Made by a program: the position numbers and the translations under genes
Part shown: positions 34,690 through 45,111 of the stretch, in pieces
How the letters are laid out: the number at the start of each line of letters is the position of its first letter
Numbering within the stretch: position 1 is the stretch's first letter
The notes under the pieces: model-generated
What the model was told of the DNA's origin: nothing
Seen by the model: the letters and a program-made list of their open reading frames with translations, nothing else
The model's database searches: none
Source: Psylliodes chrysocephalus
Lineage: Eukaryota > Arthropoda > Insecta > Coleoptera > Chrysomelidae
DNA length: 64,000 bases
Assembly (NCBI GenBank): GCA_927349885.1
Contig: OV651814.1
Coordinates: forward strand, 51,802,800 to 51,866,799
Direction: 5' to 3'

Positions 34690-35279
34690 ATAGGATATTT
34701 CGTACCTACACCGCCAAACTTTAAGATGTGGCAGAGAACATCAATTTGTTTTTTTGCTTTATAAACATAAGGTTTAAAAAATCACTTTTTAATCAATATG
34801 TTAAGTACGTTTTAACAGATTTGCAGTTTGCTGATATCTTAGTTATGTATCTTTGGACCTATTAGCATGTATCTAAAATTTCCGTAAATCTATAATTTTT
34901 TTCTGAAAAAGAACAACATCCTGCAAACTTTTTAAAATTTTTATTAAACAACTAAAAATATCAACTTGTTTGTCCCTTGATTTTTCCTGTCTCGGTTCCT
35001 TTTTAAGTTGTATTTTTAGCTACTTGGGAGACATTCAAAAGTTGGTGTTTTTTTTTTTTAACTAAATGAGAATAATATCAAGACACAAAAAAGTGTTACT
35101 TTTAATGGCCTTATTCAAAACAATGATAAAAATATCAATGTGTCGTTGTTTTTGTGTAAAATTCCCTTTTTCGAAAATGAAGCGTTTTAGTAAAATGATT
35201 ATTTAGAAAAAAAAAATTTTTTGATGTTTCATACCACCCCTTAATGTTTGGCAGTATAGTTATGAAACGCCCTGTATAA
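34690..35279. mobile_element. MITE between the two convergent transposon genes
   Basis: Inverted ends: TATTTCGTACCTACACCGCC then AAACTTTAAGATGTGG on the left, and the complement of CCACCCCTTAATGTTTGGCA then GTATAGTTATGAAACGCCC on the right. The outermost ends read (AT)ACAGGG-like. About 590 bp, AT-rich, non-coding. It fills nearly all the gap between the two stop codons (34661 and 35301). Confidence 0.65.
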
Positions 35280-35300
35280 TAAAACAAAAATAAACTTGTA

Positions 35301-37063
35301 TTATTTTATTAATGGTCCTTGAGTATTTACAATAGCACATACAATTATAATTATTTCATCTATTATACTAAGATAATTTAAATCTAATCTAGAATGAATA
35401 TCTACCATTTTAAATTCTCTAATTCTTTTGATAATGCGTTCTATATGAATTCGAAGTGCTGCTATTTGTTTGGCCCTCCTCACCTCTGTTGGCGTCAACT
35501 TAGTGCCTTCTGAGACACTTGGTGGTCTAACTAACTTACAATTCGTTCTATTTAATAGTTCGTCAATATTTTTAAAACCCCTATCAGCCATGATGTCACA
35601 ATTTTCAATTTTATTTACAAAACCACTGACATTAACCAAATTGGTATCTGTTATACGACCACCATACCCTTTAGATATGAAATTTATAAAACCATTTGGT
35701 GTGCCACTTATTAAATATTTAATGGTGTTACATTTCTTGTATTCTGACCATGATTGACTTTGGTGAATAGGGTTAGATGGTTTTTGAATTTCTATCTCAA
35801 AGCAATCTATAATGAATTTAACATTACTATACCTATATATAAATGGGATAGGCAATAACAATTTTATTTGTTGATGAGTTGGAAAAAAAATAAAATTTTG
35901 AAGCACGTTGGCAATTTTTGGCACACCATTTCTAAATATTTGCTGAATTCTGGTATCACTCAGACCAAAATCCAGAGCTAATCTAAAATATACATCATTT
36001 AAATGTATTTTTTTTAGACATACAAGAACATCTCTGTATGTTATTGTCTCAATTTCGGTAATAAATTTGGTGAGATTATATACATAATTTGGTAAACCTA
36101 AATAAAATTTTGAATTTTTTTCTATAATATAAAATGTTGTTTGTCTTCGTTTGTCCATCATCATTATATTTTCTTCTTTTAATAAATCTTCATCTGAAGA
36201 AGAAGACATTTCTGTGGGGATAGTTGAAGAAGAACTACTAGTAACCACTTCGCCCAAATGGCTGACTGATGGTTTAATCATTTTAGATGGACCAGCAACA
36301 CTGATTTCCTCAATTTTTCTTTTAATAGGCTCTCTTTGTTGTTCTACTATTGGTCCAAGATTTTGTCGTGGAACACCTACCTCGACTTTTCGTTTAGTAG
36401 ACCCGTCTTGCGGTTGCACTAAAGGCCCAAGATGTTGGTGTGGAATTACTCCCTCTCGCAATTGACATCGTGTTCCACCTACAAGCTGGAGTTCCCTGTA
36501 GTTAATTATATCATTCGGACCCTAAAAAAAAAACATTTTTAAATAAAAAAAAGTAAATATTAACAAAAAGAGAGAAGAGCACTTGTTTTTTTTAATTGTA
36601 GTAAGGTAATGTAATTATTAATTTGATACAAAGTTCACAAACCAAAATTAATGAACACTGGATGAAGTCCTGTAAATGTAGTCTCATTTTTGTAACAATA
36701 TTTTTAGCCCAATGATGCCTATTTAGACCAAACTAGTAGTTACTACAAATTTTAATAAGTGACTTATGAGTTTAGTTTTATCTTTGTTATTACTTGAGCC
36801 ATTGTGAGAATGGATAATGTATACAAATTTCATATTGCCATTTTTAGTTAAAAAAAATATCAAACTCAAAAAGTAATAAAAGTACATACATCAAAATGAT
36901 TTTCACAGCAATGATAGCGTCCTCCTCCTTTAGGAACATTTTCTTTTCCAACAGCTGCAAACCATAGCTTTCGTTTTCCCCAATCTCTTGGAATCGATAA
37001 GAAAATCTTGTTGCAGTTTGATGATTTGTTTTTGCAATTTGGTACAAAACAAATCTTTTCCAT
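35301..37063 (-). CDS. THAP plus DDE_4 transposase of the ISL2EU-like transposon
   Basis: Two exons on the minus strand (37063-36890 and 36521-35301) join in phase 0 at donor GAT|GTATGT and acceptor TTTTTTTAG|GGT, giving 464 residues. The start ATG is MEKICFVPNC. Residues 1-80 are a THAP DNA-binding domain: C5 and C10 in CFVPNC, the Trp in RKLWFAAVG, and CENHF supplying Cys-His. The DDE_4 core follows a helix-turn-helix (LDFGLSDTRIQQIF): D in FIIDCFEIEI, D in CDIMADRGF, E in HIERIIKRIRE. All catalytic residues are kept. A Ser/Glu-rich linker (SSSSDEDLLKEE) separates the two parts. AATAAA overlaps the stop. A nuclear cut-and-paste enzyme, convergent with the nuclease gene. Confidence 0.88.
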
Positions 37064-37689
37064 TTTAATAACTGAAACATAATTTAGGTATGTTAATTCT
37101 TTATGTTTACCAACATTTTTTTTATTATTTAACTTGAATTAGTTTTGACATATATATAAAAATATCTAGCACTGCATTCAAAGTTTTAGGAAATTATGTA
37201 TTTTATTTTCAAACAGAAATAGTCTTATTTAATACATACCAGATATTTTTCCACACAGCGCGTACTTAATAATATAAAATACTTATAACTAATATTGTCC
37301 AAACCAAATAAAACACCTAATAAATGAAATATGAAACACAAAATACAGTAAAAAAAGTAAAAGTAAACAGAACAGAGACCAAGCGTCAACAAAATGTTAC
37401 TGAGGTTAGTAAGGTTAACTGGTTAACGTCATATGTCAAAATAAATTCAAAAGAACAAAGCGTTATATGAAGATATTCATACAACGAACAAAGCTATAAT
37501 CTTGGCAACACTGTAGAGAGTAAAACAGTAATTATTGGTTAAGAAGCGGCGCCACTTTCAAAATCTATTAATTACTTATTGTCGATTTTTGTTATTTAAT
37601 GAATTTTATAAAAAAAATTAAAATTAACATAAGCGACTAGGTCCCTTAAAGTAACTATTCATTAACACAAAACCAGGAAATTCGTTCCT

Positions 37690-37708
37690 ACTGGATGAGT
37701 CCATTATC
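37690..37708 (-). repeat. Right terminal inverted repeat of the ISL2EU-like element
   Basis: ACTGGATGAGTCCATTATC, followed by GT at 37709-37710. Removing the element and one GT would restore a plausible intron junction, CAGCAATCGTTCGGTCAG. Confidence 0.85.
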
Positions 37709-37973
37709 GTTCGGTCAGATTTTTCTGGGGTTACTTTTGGAGATAAATTAGAAACACAGCAATTTTTAAGCGTTTTTTTTAGAAAAACTGTCGAACAAGT
37801 AAAACAAACGAACCTATTATATATTTTTGAAAACACGCTTCAAAATACTTTCATTTGATATCACACGATGGCATCAGAAACATTTTAACTTCCAATTTAA
37901 CAAATGATATATGTTTTATCACGAGACGATACGAGATGACAGAAAGGAACTAATTCGTTTTTTATTGTTATAG

Positions 37974-38403
37974 GAGTGAACTTCAACGCGGTAAGAGTGA
38001 AGATTTGGACAGCAGAAAAAAACCCGAACCAATTGCAATAACCTCAATGTACGAAAATATGATCATTAAGCAACAGAATCCTCGAAGAAAACTCAGAAGA
38101 CATCCCGAAGTCTACGAAGATTACGACTACCGAAGAAAGCACAAAGACAAAGATGAACCGGTCGCAAGTTCTTCTGCTCCGGAAACAACTTTCGTCTCAA
38201 ACGCCTTCATCATGATCTCCGACGATAATAACGGATCGTCGAAAAACGTTTTGAATTCGGTGAGGTCTGAAAAGAAAATGTTAAGGACCGATTACCCATT
38301 GAGCCCTACACATTATAATCAGCCTCCGACGCCTGATCATCCCCCTCCGTCTGCGATGCAGGCTGAAAGTATTATTTATGAAAAAATTCGTCCTCTAAGT
38401 CAG
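37974..38403 (+). CDS. Host adaptor gene, exon 7 in window: basic and proline-rich linker with YENM motif
   Basis: The acceptor is TTTTATTGTTATAG and the donor AGTCAG|GTGAGC; 430 nt, completing AG|G from exon 6 and ending in phase 0. It encodes SELQRGKSEDLDSRKKPEPI, SMYENMIIKQQNPRRKLRRH, Tyr-rich EVYEDYDYRRKHKDKDEP, a Ser/Asn stretch, then SPTHYNQPPTPDHPPPSAMQ and ESIIYEKIRPLSQ. YENM satisfies both YxN and YxxM. No SAM or PTB domain is reached. The 266-nt extract before it belongs to the intron that hosts the ISL2EU-like element. Next exon not found. Confidence 0.88.
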
Positions 38404-38693
38404 GTGAGCTTGTGAGAGCATGTTTGTTAGGAGGGTTTGTTTTCAGAGGTTTTATATCCAAGGTTATAATATTTATATCTACTATACGTCCATAGTAATC
38501 TGTTTATAGAAGAAAATAAATCACGACAAAAATGTATTTTGAACAATGCAAGGATGACGAATTGCAAACAATTAAAACTTTTATTGCTACGTAAATTATA
38601 GCAAAGGCATGCCAAATAATGGAACGAAAATGTACATAGCCGAATTATGTATGTAGATTCGCCGACAAATTAACTAAAAGTTGAAAAACATAT
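38404..38693 (+). other. Start of the last intron in the window
   Basis: Readable but non-coding sequence following the exon 7 donor. No further host exon could be identified from here to 64000; everything recognisable is transposon-derived. Confidence 0.5.
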
Positions 38694-39152
38694 ACGTAAG
38701 TTGTCTACATATGGAAAACTTTTTTAGTTTTATCAAAAAAATATATTCCTTATAAAAAATTCTGCATCGTCTAAAACTTGATATTCAACCAGATAATAAA
38801 TTTATTGAGCAGCATACGAGGTGCGTCAAAAAATATAATATTTGGTATTTGGTATTTTAGGTGTAAAAGACCATACACAATTTTTTGTGAACTTTTCTGT
38901 TATTAATTTTAGGAAAAATATTTATTCTTAATAAAAAGTTGTGCATGGTCTTAAAGCTAAAATACAACAATCAGATATCAGTCGTATACGAGGTTTGTCA
39001 AAAATGTACTTTACTTTTGACCAAAAATTTTTTTGACAAACCTAGTATACGATGGTTGTATTTTAGGTTTTAGACCATGCATAATTTTTTACGAAGAATA
39101 ATTTTTTTTATAAAACATTAAAAAAGTTTTCCATATATAGCCAACTTACCAA
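38694..39152. mobile_element. Modular hairpin MITE family 2, copy A
   Basis: Outer arms of about 100 bp are inverted: GTAAGTTGTCTACATATGGA then AAACTTTTTTA at 38696, and its complement at 39119-39152. Inside are further copies of the same module in alternating direction: GCATGGTCTTAAAGCTAAAA then TACAAC; ATACGAGGTTTGTCAAAAAT (38989); and the complement TTTTTTGACAAACCTAGTAT (39029). The element is thus a chain of four half-modules that could form nested hairpins. No coding capacity. Confidence 0.75.
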
Positions 39153-40323
39153 CTGTATAGGAGTTTTTCTAAATGGAATAAAATTACCGAGATCGGTTCA
39201 AAATATCTCAATATTTTAAATTTTGTTCGAAATTTAGGAAAATTGTTTGAATATTAAATTCTATGTACACTGTTCAACAATTAAACTGGATAATTAGCTA
39301 TAACAACGTATCGAAATTTTTAATCCCATTTATGTAAAAACAATCAATAAAAGTCTTTAGTTTTCTAATAAAAACCTAATGTGTCCGTTTAATAATACAT
39401 TTAGAAGCAAATAGGTATTAAAAAGATAACATTGTTTATTATTCGCACTCATAAACAGCTAATAGAATAATTACAAATATTTACAACGTTGCCACATATT
39501 AGAATATCACAATCTATTGAAATACTAAATTCAATTATTGAGCAGTGTTTATTTTTTGGGGCATAGTCTATATTCTTCCGTCGTGTTGAGTCTGCCGTGC
39601 AATCTTTTTCATGCGAAATTACCGTAATATTCTCTAGATTTTGTTGTTTTTCAATCCTTTAATTTGTAGATAAGTTATTTATTACATTTACGCGAATGTG
39701 TTAAAAATAAATTGTATTTATTTTGCTGCACTTATCAATCAGGTTTCAATCATAGGAACTAAGCTTTTTTGCAAAAAAGTGTTCTATTAACTAACGGTAA
39801 GATTATCTTTATAGTTTGGGAAGAATCGGTGCATGAGTCTCGACGCAACAATCCTTTAAAAATATGCCAAATATTATACAAATGTCCCAAAATATTGTTC
39901 AAACAATTTCTAAAAAATATTATTTTTAATAAGAACAATTTTTTAATACAAATAAAAATAGTCCCATTTTTTTTTTTATATAAATTTAATATTTTAGGAG
40001 ACATGAATTTTTAAAGTTTAAAAATCACGATTTTTGACGTATTTTAACAGCATAATCTATAAAAATAATTGACATGATATTAAACATTTTTTTATATTCT
40101 TTGTAATGTTAACAAATTCCATAAAGACAAATATGAAAAACTTCATCATTAAGGATTGTTTTTAATTATTTATTACGCTCGTACGCAGATATATCATAAA
40201 AAATTATTTAAAACGTGGGGAGGCCGCAGCAGCGCGTGGGTAGAAGACATCCATCAATATTTTATAAGTTGCGGCTACTTATGCTATTACGAACGCGCTT
40301 AATAAATAAATAAAAAAAAGTCT
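39153..40323. other. AT-rich sequence with one hairpin
   Basis: At 40165-40311 ATTTATTACGCTCGTACGCA and the roughly complementary TTACGAACGCGCTTAATAAA bracket a GC-richer loop. No gene. Confidence 0.4.
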
Positions 40324-42050
40324 TTAACCCTTTCAGCCCCAATTTTACTTTCGATATTAGAGTAAAATAAACATTTTAGGCACTAATAAGTAATAATTTG
40401 CTGATTACAATACAAAAAATTTGAACAATTGGGACATATATATCCCAAAAGACATTTTTAGTGAGACATATAGGCCCCATTGGGTAAAAAACAAAATTTT
40501 TTATTTCTGAAAAATTCATAAAATGGAAAAATAATAGCTAACTTAATTTCTGATGTGTGGTATACAGTAAAACAGTGTTTGCACAAGCCTACATCACACA
40601 TCTGACAAATGGTCGTGGTTCTACGCTTCTTTCCTGTTGTTGAACATCATTCTTTAGAAGGCCCATCCCTATTTATATGCCGTAGTTTCATTTTAGTTGC
40701 TTTTTTCTTCTATAGAATATAGAAAATCGAGTAGAGAGATATTCTTTTGGTTAGGACGTAAATTAATATAAATTACCCAATGGTTTACGAAGAATGTCAT
40801 AACACACTTTTTTCCACCATTTGCATGATTTTCTTCCCTTATCATATACCCCACTCATTTGGTCTGCAAGGTCTACACCGCCCATTATTTCGTTGTAGAA
40901 AGCAATTGCAGTGGGACTTCAAGGAATATCAACCTTATTACCAACTTTATTCTTTCGCTTTACAGAGACAGTTACTAAGAATAATAACTTGTTTGGTATC
41001 CTGCCATTTAGTCGCCATATTATTTCACTGATTACACAACAATTCGGATCCATTTTTTGTTTTTAAGTGAACTTTTTAGGCATATTTTTTCTAGTGAGGA
41101 TTCCTGTTCCAACGGCTGGATAAGAAATATTGTCAATTAGATCTAATGAGGTAAAAACTTATAAAGGCAACATCCGGATTTTTAATCGTTTCACATAGTG
41201 TTTTTACTACTGTTTCCCTAAGTGTGCCATCTCTCTCAACTTTATCTTTGCCATCGTAGGTATATCCTGTTTTAGCATTGCATCTGCAGATCGGCCCTTT
41301 ACTTTGTCTACTTCTTCTACATAATGTATCTTACTGCGGTCATCTAATTTTTGAGGATTATTGAAATAGAGTTTAGATAAAAGAAACAAACATCTGTTTT
41401 TGGAGAGGTGATTTCCTAAGGATGTGCGATTAGACCAATAATGTCTAAGTTTAGGAACCTTATTGTAGCTCATTACTAGATAACAGCCTATGGTTATTAT
41501 TATTATTATTATTTCTCCCTCATCAGTAAGAATTGAAGATTTCTGTATTATATTATTTTTATTCTGTGGTGCAGTCTGCTATAAAAATGAATAAACTACG
41601 AAAAAAATATTTCGATAGGGGATACATTTTCTTTTATCAGTGAATCAATATTACTCGGTTTATCAGAAGAAATATTCAATGGAGGTTTATGATCATTTGT
41701 AATTGATGACCATATTACAGTAACAGTTGTTTCTATTTTGGCTCTCGTCGTCAGAAACATTTGATGGCACATACGACTTATCCGACTCATCACTATTGTG
41801 AAAAGGGTCTTTCCCCGACTATTCAGACTGTCCAGACTTTATCTCCATGTCATAGTCAGAGATATCGTCTAAGTTGTCAGACAAATCTTGCAATTCAACC
41901 AGTGTCAGTTTTTTCCATAACATTCAAAAAAACAATGTGAGATAAAACGCCCTCCAAAAAACTCAATGGGACACATAGATTCCATATGCAAACAGTTCAT
42001 AGTTCAATAACAATAATATTTTACAATAATATTTTACAATAATATTTTAC
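40324..42050 (-). mobile_element. piggyBac-type transposon remnant
   Basis: The left end is TTAA followed by CCCTTTCAGCCCC at 40324, the expected piggyBac target site and CCC terminus. Subterminal AGGCCCCATTGGGT (40472) has an inverted partner CAATGGGACACATAG (41966). The right terminus is not clear and may be lost in the AT-rich repeat at 42005 or beside the palindrome at 42245. It contains the broken transposase. Confidence 0.65.
40540..41900 (-). pseudogene. piggyBac transposase pseudogene
   Basis: Reading the minus strand in broken frames: an acidic N-terminus (DLSDNLDDISDYDMEIKSGQ) and SSDKPSNIDSLIKENVSPIE (41.7 kb). Next come MPKLRHYWSNRTSLGN-like sequence with KNRCLFLLSKLYFNNPQKLD and KVKGRSA (41.2-41.5 kb). 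After a large gap come YNEIMGGVDLADQMSGVYD, then RKSCKWWKKVCYDIL (about 40.83-40.90 kb), and Cys residues of a C-terminal ring near 40.6 kb. MGGVDxADQ and KWW are signatures of piggyBac transposases. Several frameshifts and internal deletions. Confidence 0.8.
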
Positions 42051-42115
42051 ATTAATATTTTACAATAATATTTAATATTAATATTTAACAATTCTAATAA
42101 TATACAAGAATACCT
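42005..42115. repeat. 13-bp AT-rich tandem repeat
   Basis: Unit AATAATATTTTAC repeated about five times, then degrading. Confidence 0.85.
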
Positions 42116-42244
42116 AATTTCTTTCACAATAAATTTCGTTTTTTATAGCAAAAATCACAAAAAATGTTGCCACATTTGTTTCAACATATCAGAGATGCTT
42201 AAAAAACCCGATAAAACATAAATATGTGTATAATGGGAAATATA

Positions 42245-44056
42245 CAGGGTGTTTCAGATTTAAACGGACACAGCTTAATGGGAGGTAGAGTACACTTAGC
42301 TGAGTTCAAAACACCCCATACTTAGCTTTTAATCTTACTCGTTTCTGAGTTATAGGTTGTTTTTTTGAGTTATTTTGATAAAATTTTGAACAAAAGTTAC
42401 ACTTTCTTAGGTCAATCAAAACCATAATTTAATTTTAAAAAATTCCAGGAACGGACTCTTTTTTTTATATTGCTCTTCTTGGCTAGAATATCACCCTGTA
42501 TATCGGATTTTAATAAATCTTACTGCACATTTAAATAGTACGCGGATCAATAAATAAAATAATGTAATAATATTTAATGGCACCATCTTGATTTTCTTAC
42601 AGTCAATTTTTATAATGGCGACTACAATATTATAAATCAGTTTTTACAAAATTGAAATCAAATATATTACTCTGTATTTTTAAAACTCTACATAAATTAG
42701 GTACCTTCTTCATTTATTTTTAACTACTGCATTTTACAATAAGAAATTGAACATCTACACAGGACCGGGCTCATTTTATTTGATAAAGTAACAGAACAAA
42801 CTAACAGAAACAAATAATTAATTTAAATTAAAGTGAATTTTCAAAATGAACACCATGAACGTCAATACACCTCTGCGAACGTTTTAACAGGTTTTTTACT
42901 GATTTGTCAATTATTTCCGGTTTATTTTTAATGTTGTTGCATACATTATTAATTTTTCCAATAACTGTGCTCGGGTATTAATTTCTTCGTTGTACACCTC
43001 TGATTTAAGGTAGCCTCATAAAATATAATCCAGAGGTGTAATCTGGAGATCTTGGTGGCCAATTGGCGGGACCGCCTCGACCTATCCAGCAACTTGAACA
43101 CACATTAAATGTTTCGTGTGGAATTTTTAAAAAATCACTTAATACCCAGGCACAGTTAAATCATTGTTTCCCAAATAGATGGATAGGTCGAGGCGGTCCC
43201 GTCAATTGGCCATCAAGATCTCCAGATCTAACACCTCTAGATTATTTTTTATGGGACTACCTTAAATCAGAGGTGTACAACGAAGAAATGAATACCCGAG
43301 CATAGTTATTGGAAAAAATTAACAATGTATGTAACAACATTAGAAATAAACCGAAAATAATTGACAAATCAGTTAAAAATCTGTTAAAACGTTCGCAGAG
43401 GTGTATTGACGTTCACGGTGTTGATTTTAAAAATCTACTTTAGCTTTAATTAATTATTTGTTTCTGTTAGTTTGTTCTATTACTTTATTAAATAAAGTGA
43501 GCCCGGTCCTGTGTAGATGTTCAATTTCCTAATGGAAAATGCTGTATTTAAAAAAAATGAAGATACCTAATTTGTGTAGAGTTTTAAAAGTACAGAGTAA
43601 AATATTTGATTTTAATTTTGTAAATACTGATTTATAATAATGTAGTAGCCATTATAAAAATTTATTGTAAAAACATCAAGATAGTGCCATTAAATATTAT
43701 TACATTATTTTATTTGTTGATCCACGTACTATTTAAATATGCAGTAACATTTATTAAAATCCGATATACAGGGTGATATTCTAGCTAAGAAGAGCAATAT
43801 AAAAAAAGAAAGTCCGGTCCTGGAATTTTTTAAAATTAAATTATGGTTTTGATTGACCTAAGAGAGTGTAACTTTTATTAAAATAACTCTAGTCGTTCAA
43901 ACAAAATGTCCGATTTTAGTTTTGGCAAAAAATCATAAATCACCCTATATCTCAGAAAGGAGCAAGATTAAAGGCTAAATATAGGGGTGTTTTGAACTCG
44001 CCTAAGTGTACTCTACCTCCCATTAAGCTGTGTCCGTTTAAATCTGAAACACCCTG
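42245..44056. mobile_element. 1.8-kb near-perfect palindrome made of two Tc1/mariner 3' halves
   Basis: The left arm (42245-43088) and right arm (43180-44056) are inverted copies with few differences, around a 91-bp spacer. The outermost bases are CAGGGTGTTTCAGATTTAAA on the left and its complement on the right, each next to TA. The right arm reads as the last part of a transposase of the same subgroup as 2-790 (FPNRWIGRGGPVNWPSRSPD, LTPLDYFLWDYLKSEVY). The left arm holds the same segment in reverse. The element therefore looks like two copies joined head to head with their 5' halves deleted. Confidence 0.9.
43089..43312 (+). pseudogene. Tc1/mariner-type transposase C-terminal fragment in the palindrome
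   Basis: NVSCGIFKKSLNTQAQLNHC, then FPNRWIGRGGPVNWPSRSPD, LTPLDYFLWDYLKSEVYNEE, then a stop. The third catalytic Asp (LTPLD) is present; the first two lie in the missing half. The spacer plus the right arm supply this reading; the mirrored left arm carries the last part on the minus strand. Confidence 0.8.
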
Positions 44057-45111
44057 TATAGCACAAGAATGATTCACAAAGAGTCGCTGGGATTTATTTG
44101 TGCCTGTGAGGCTAAAAGAGTTATGATGAAAATGTTCGTATTTGTCACTACGGAGTTTGTTAGTTACATTATAAAGAATATAAAAAAAATGTTTAATATA
44201 TCAGTTATTTTTATAGTCTTATAAACCGTTAAAATTCGTCAAAATTGTGTCTTTTCTACCTAAGAAAATCATATATGCTAAATTAACTTTATAAAAAGAA
44301 TATGACCTTTTATAATATTTCTTGTGAGTTTTAAAATTATGTAAACTTGGATATAAAAATTGCACGCTCTGAAACAAGCTCTGGTTGTGTTAGTCAGTAT
44401 TATTTAATAATGTACAGCATTATAGCATGCTTTTTTGAACTGAGTGCACTTTAAGGTATTATTTTCACTTTTTTTATCTTGTCATCATTATAAGCAAATA
44501 ATATAATAATATATTACCATAATTCGAATACTGTATTGGATGTAGACTTTCAAAATAAATGTAATTTTAAAATAAAGTTATATAATAACTTATTTGTAAT
44601 AATTCCAAATAATATATTTATTTTTTGTTTTAAAAATGTATAATTGATTAATACTAGAGTATAATCGAAAGTATTTATAATATAAATTTAATTATATTAA
44701 TTAAATTAAATGAATGTCTATATTTTATTCTGAAAATAGAGGGTTATAAAAAAATCAGAAAAATTAAATGCTTCAAAGAAAAATATTAGTTAGGAACATT
44801 AAATACAGGGTGTTTTCAAAAAAAGGACAATTATTTTTGGTTAAAAAAATATCTTTGGAGTAACTGACATATTTATTCTAAAATTGGTTTTTGTGCAAGC
44901 TTTTCTAATTATGCGTTTTTGTAAAAATATTAACTGCGGTAGTTCTTATAGCTTCTTATAGCATACAGGATGATTGTAAAATACACTTTTTTTGGGGTAA
45001 TTGTAATACTCTGCCAGTAATTCAACATCTTACAAGTTCTGAAAGAAGAGCTTGTGTCAAGGAAAGACGGTTATTATTATTATCATCATCCGGAGCGATG
45101 TATAGATAATA
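44057..45111. other. AT-rich sequence between elements
   Basis: A lone ACAGGGTGTTTTCAAAAAAA terminus-like motif lies at 44805. Short triplet runs (TTATTATTATTATC) lie near 45070. Nothing else can be supported. Confidence 0.4.

Larger units (their letters stand above)
31940..37708. mobile_element. ISL2EU-like two-gene DNA transposon, apparently coding-intact
   Basis: The ends are a perfect 19-bp inverted repeat, GATAATGGACTCATCCAGT (31940-31958) and its complement (37690-37708). Directly outside both ends is GT, a candidate 2-bp target duplication. Inside are two convergent spliced genes: a SWIM plus YqaJ nuclease (plus strand) and a THAP plus DDE_4 transposase (minus strand). As I recall, ISL2EU elements (IS4/IS5-related) are defined by exactly this pair and by 2-bp duplications. 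Length is 5769 bp, including a foldback in intron 2 of the nuclease gene and a MITE between the genes. It lies inside the host adaptor intron before exon 7. Confidence 0.85.
3298..38403 (+). other. Host gene span: ANKS1/Caskin-type ankyrin-repeat adaptor, seven internal exons
   Basis: Seven GT-AG exons join with matching phases (1-1-2-2-0-2-0) into one open frame of 1705 nt. Ankyrin repeats come first, then a long low-complexity Ser/Pro/Tyr linker. The ankyrin end resembles Caskin (GTALHEAALCGK; QASQEI), but no SH3 domain follows as it does in Caskins. I therefore favour the ANKS1 (Odin-like) family, whose vertebrate members bind Eph and EGF receptors. In ANKS1, SAM and PTB domains would follow; I find neither through 64000. 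No start codon, stop or promoter of the gene is in the window. Introns are 0.14-10.5 kb here, and the last exceeds 25 kb. Confidence 0.75.

Noticed and set aside
35470..36465. Plus-strand frames opposite the transposase
   Set aside because: Shadows of the minus-strand THAP-DDE gene.
40780..41031. Plus-strand 83-codon frame as a gene
   Set aside because: It is antisense to the piggyBac MGGVDLADQ region.
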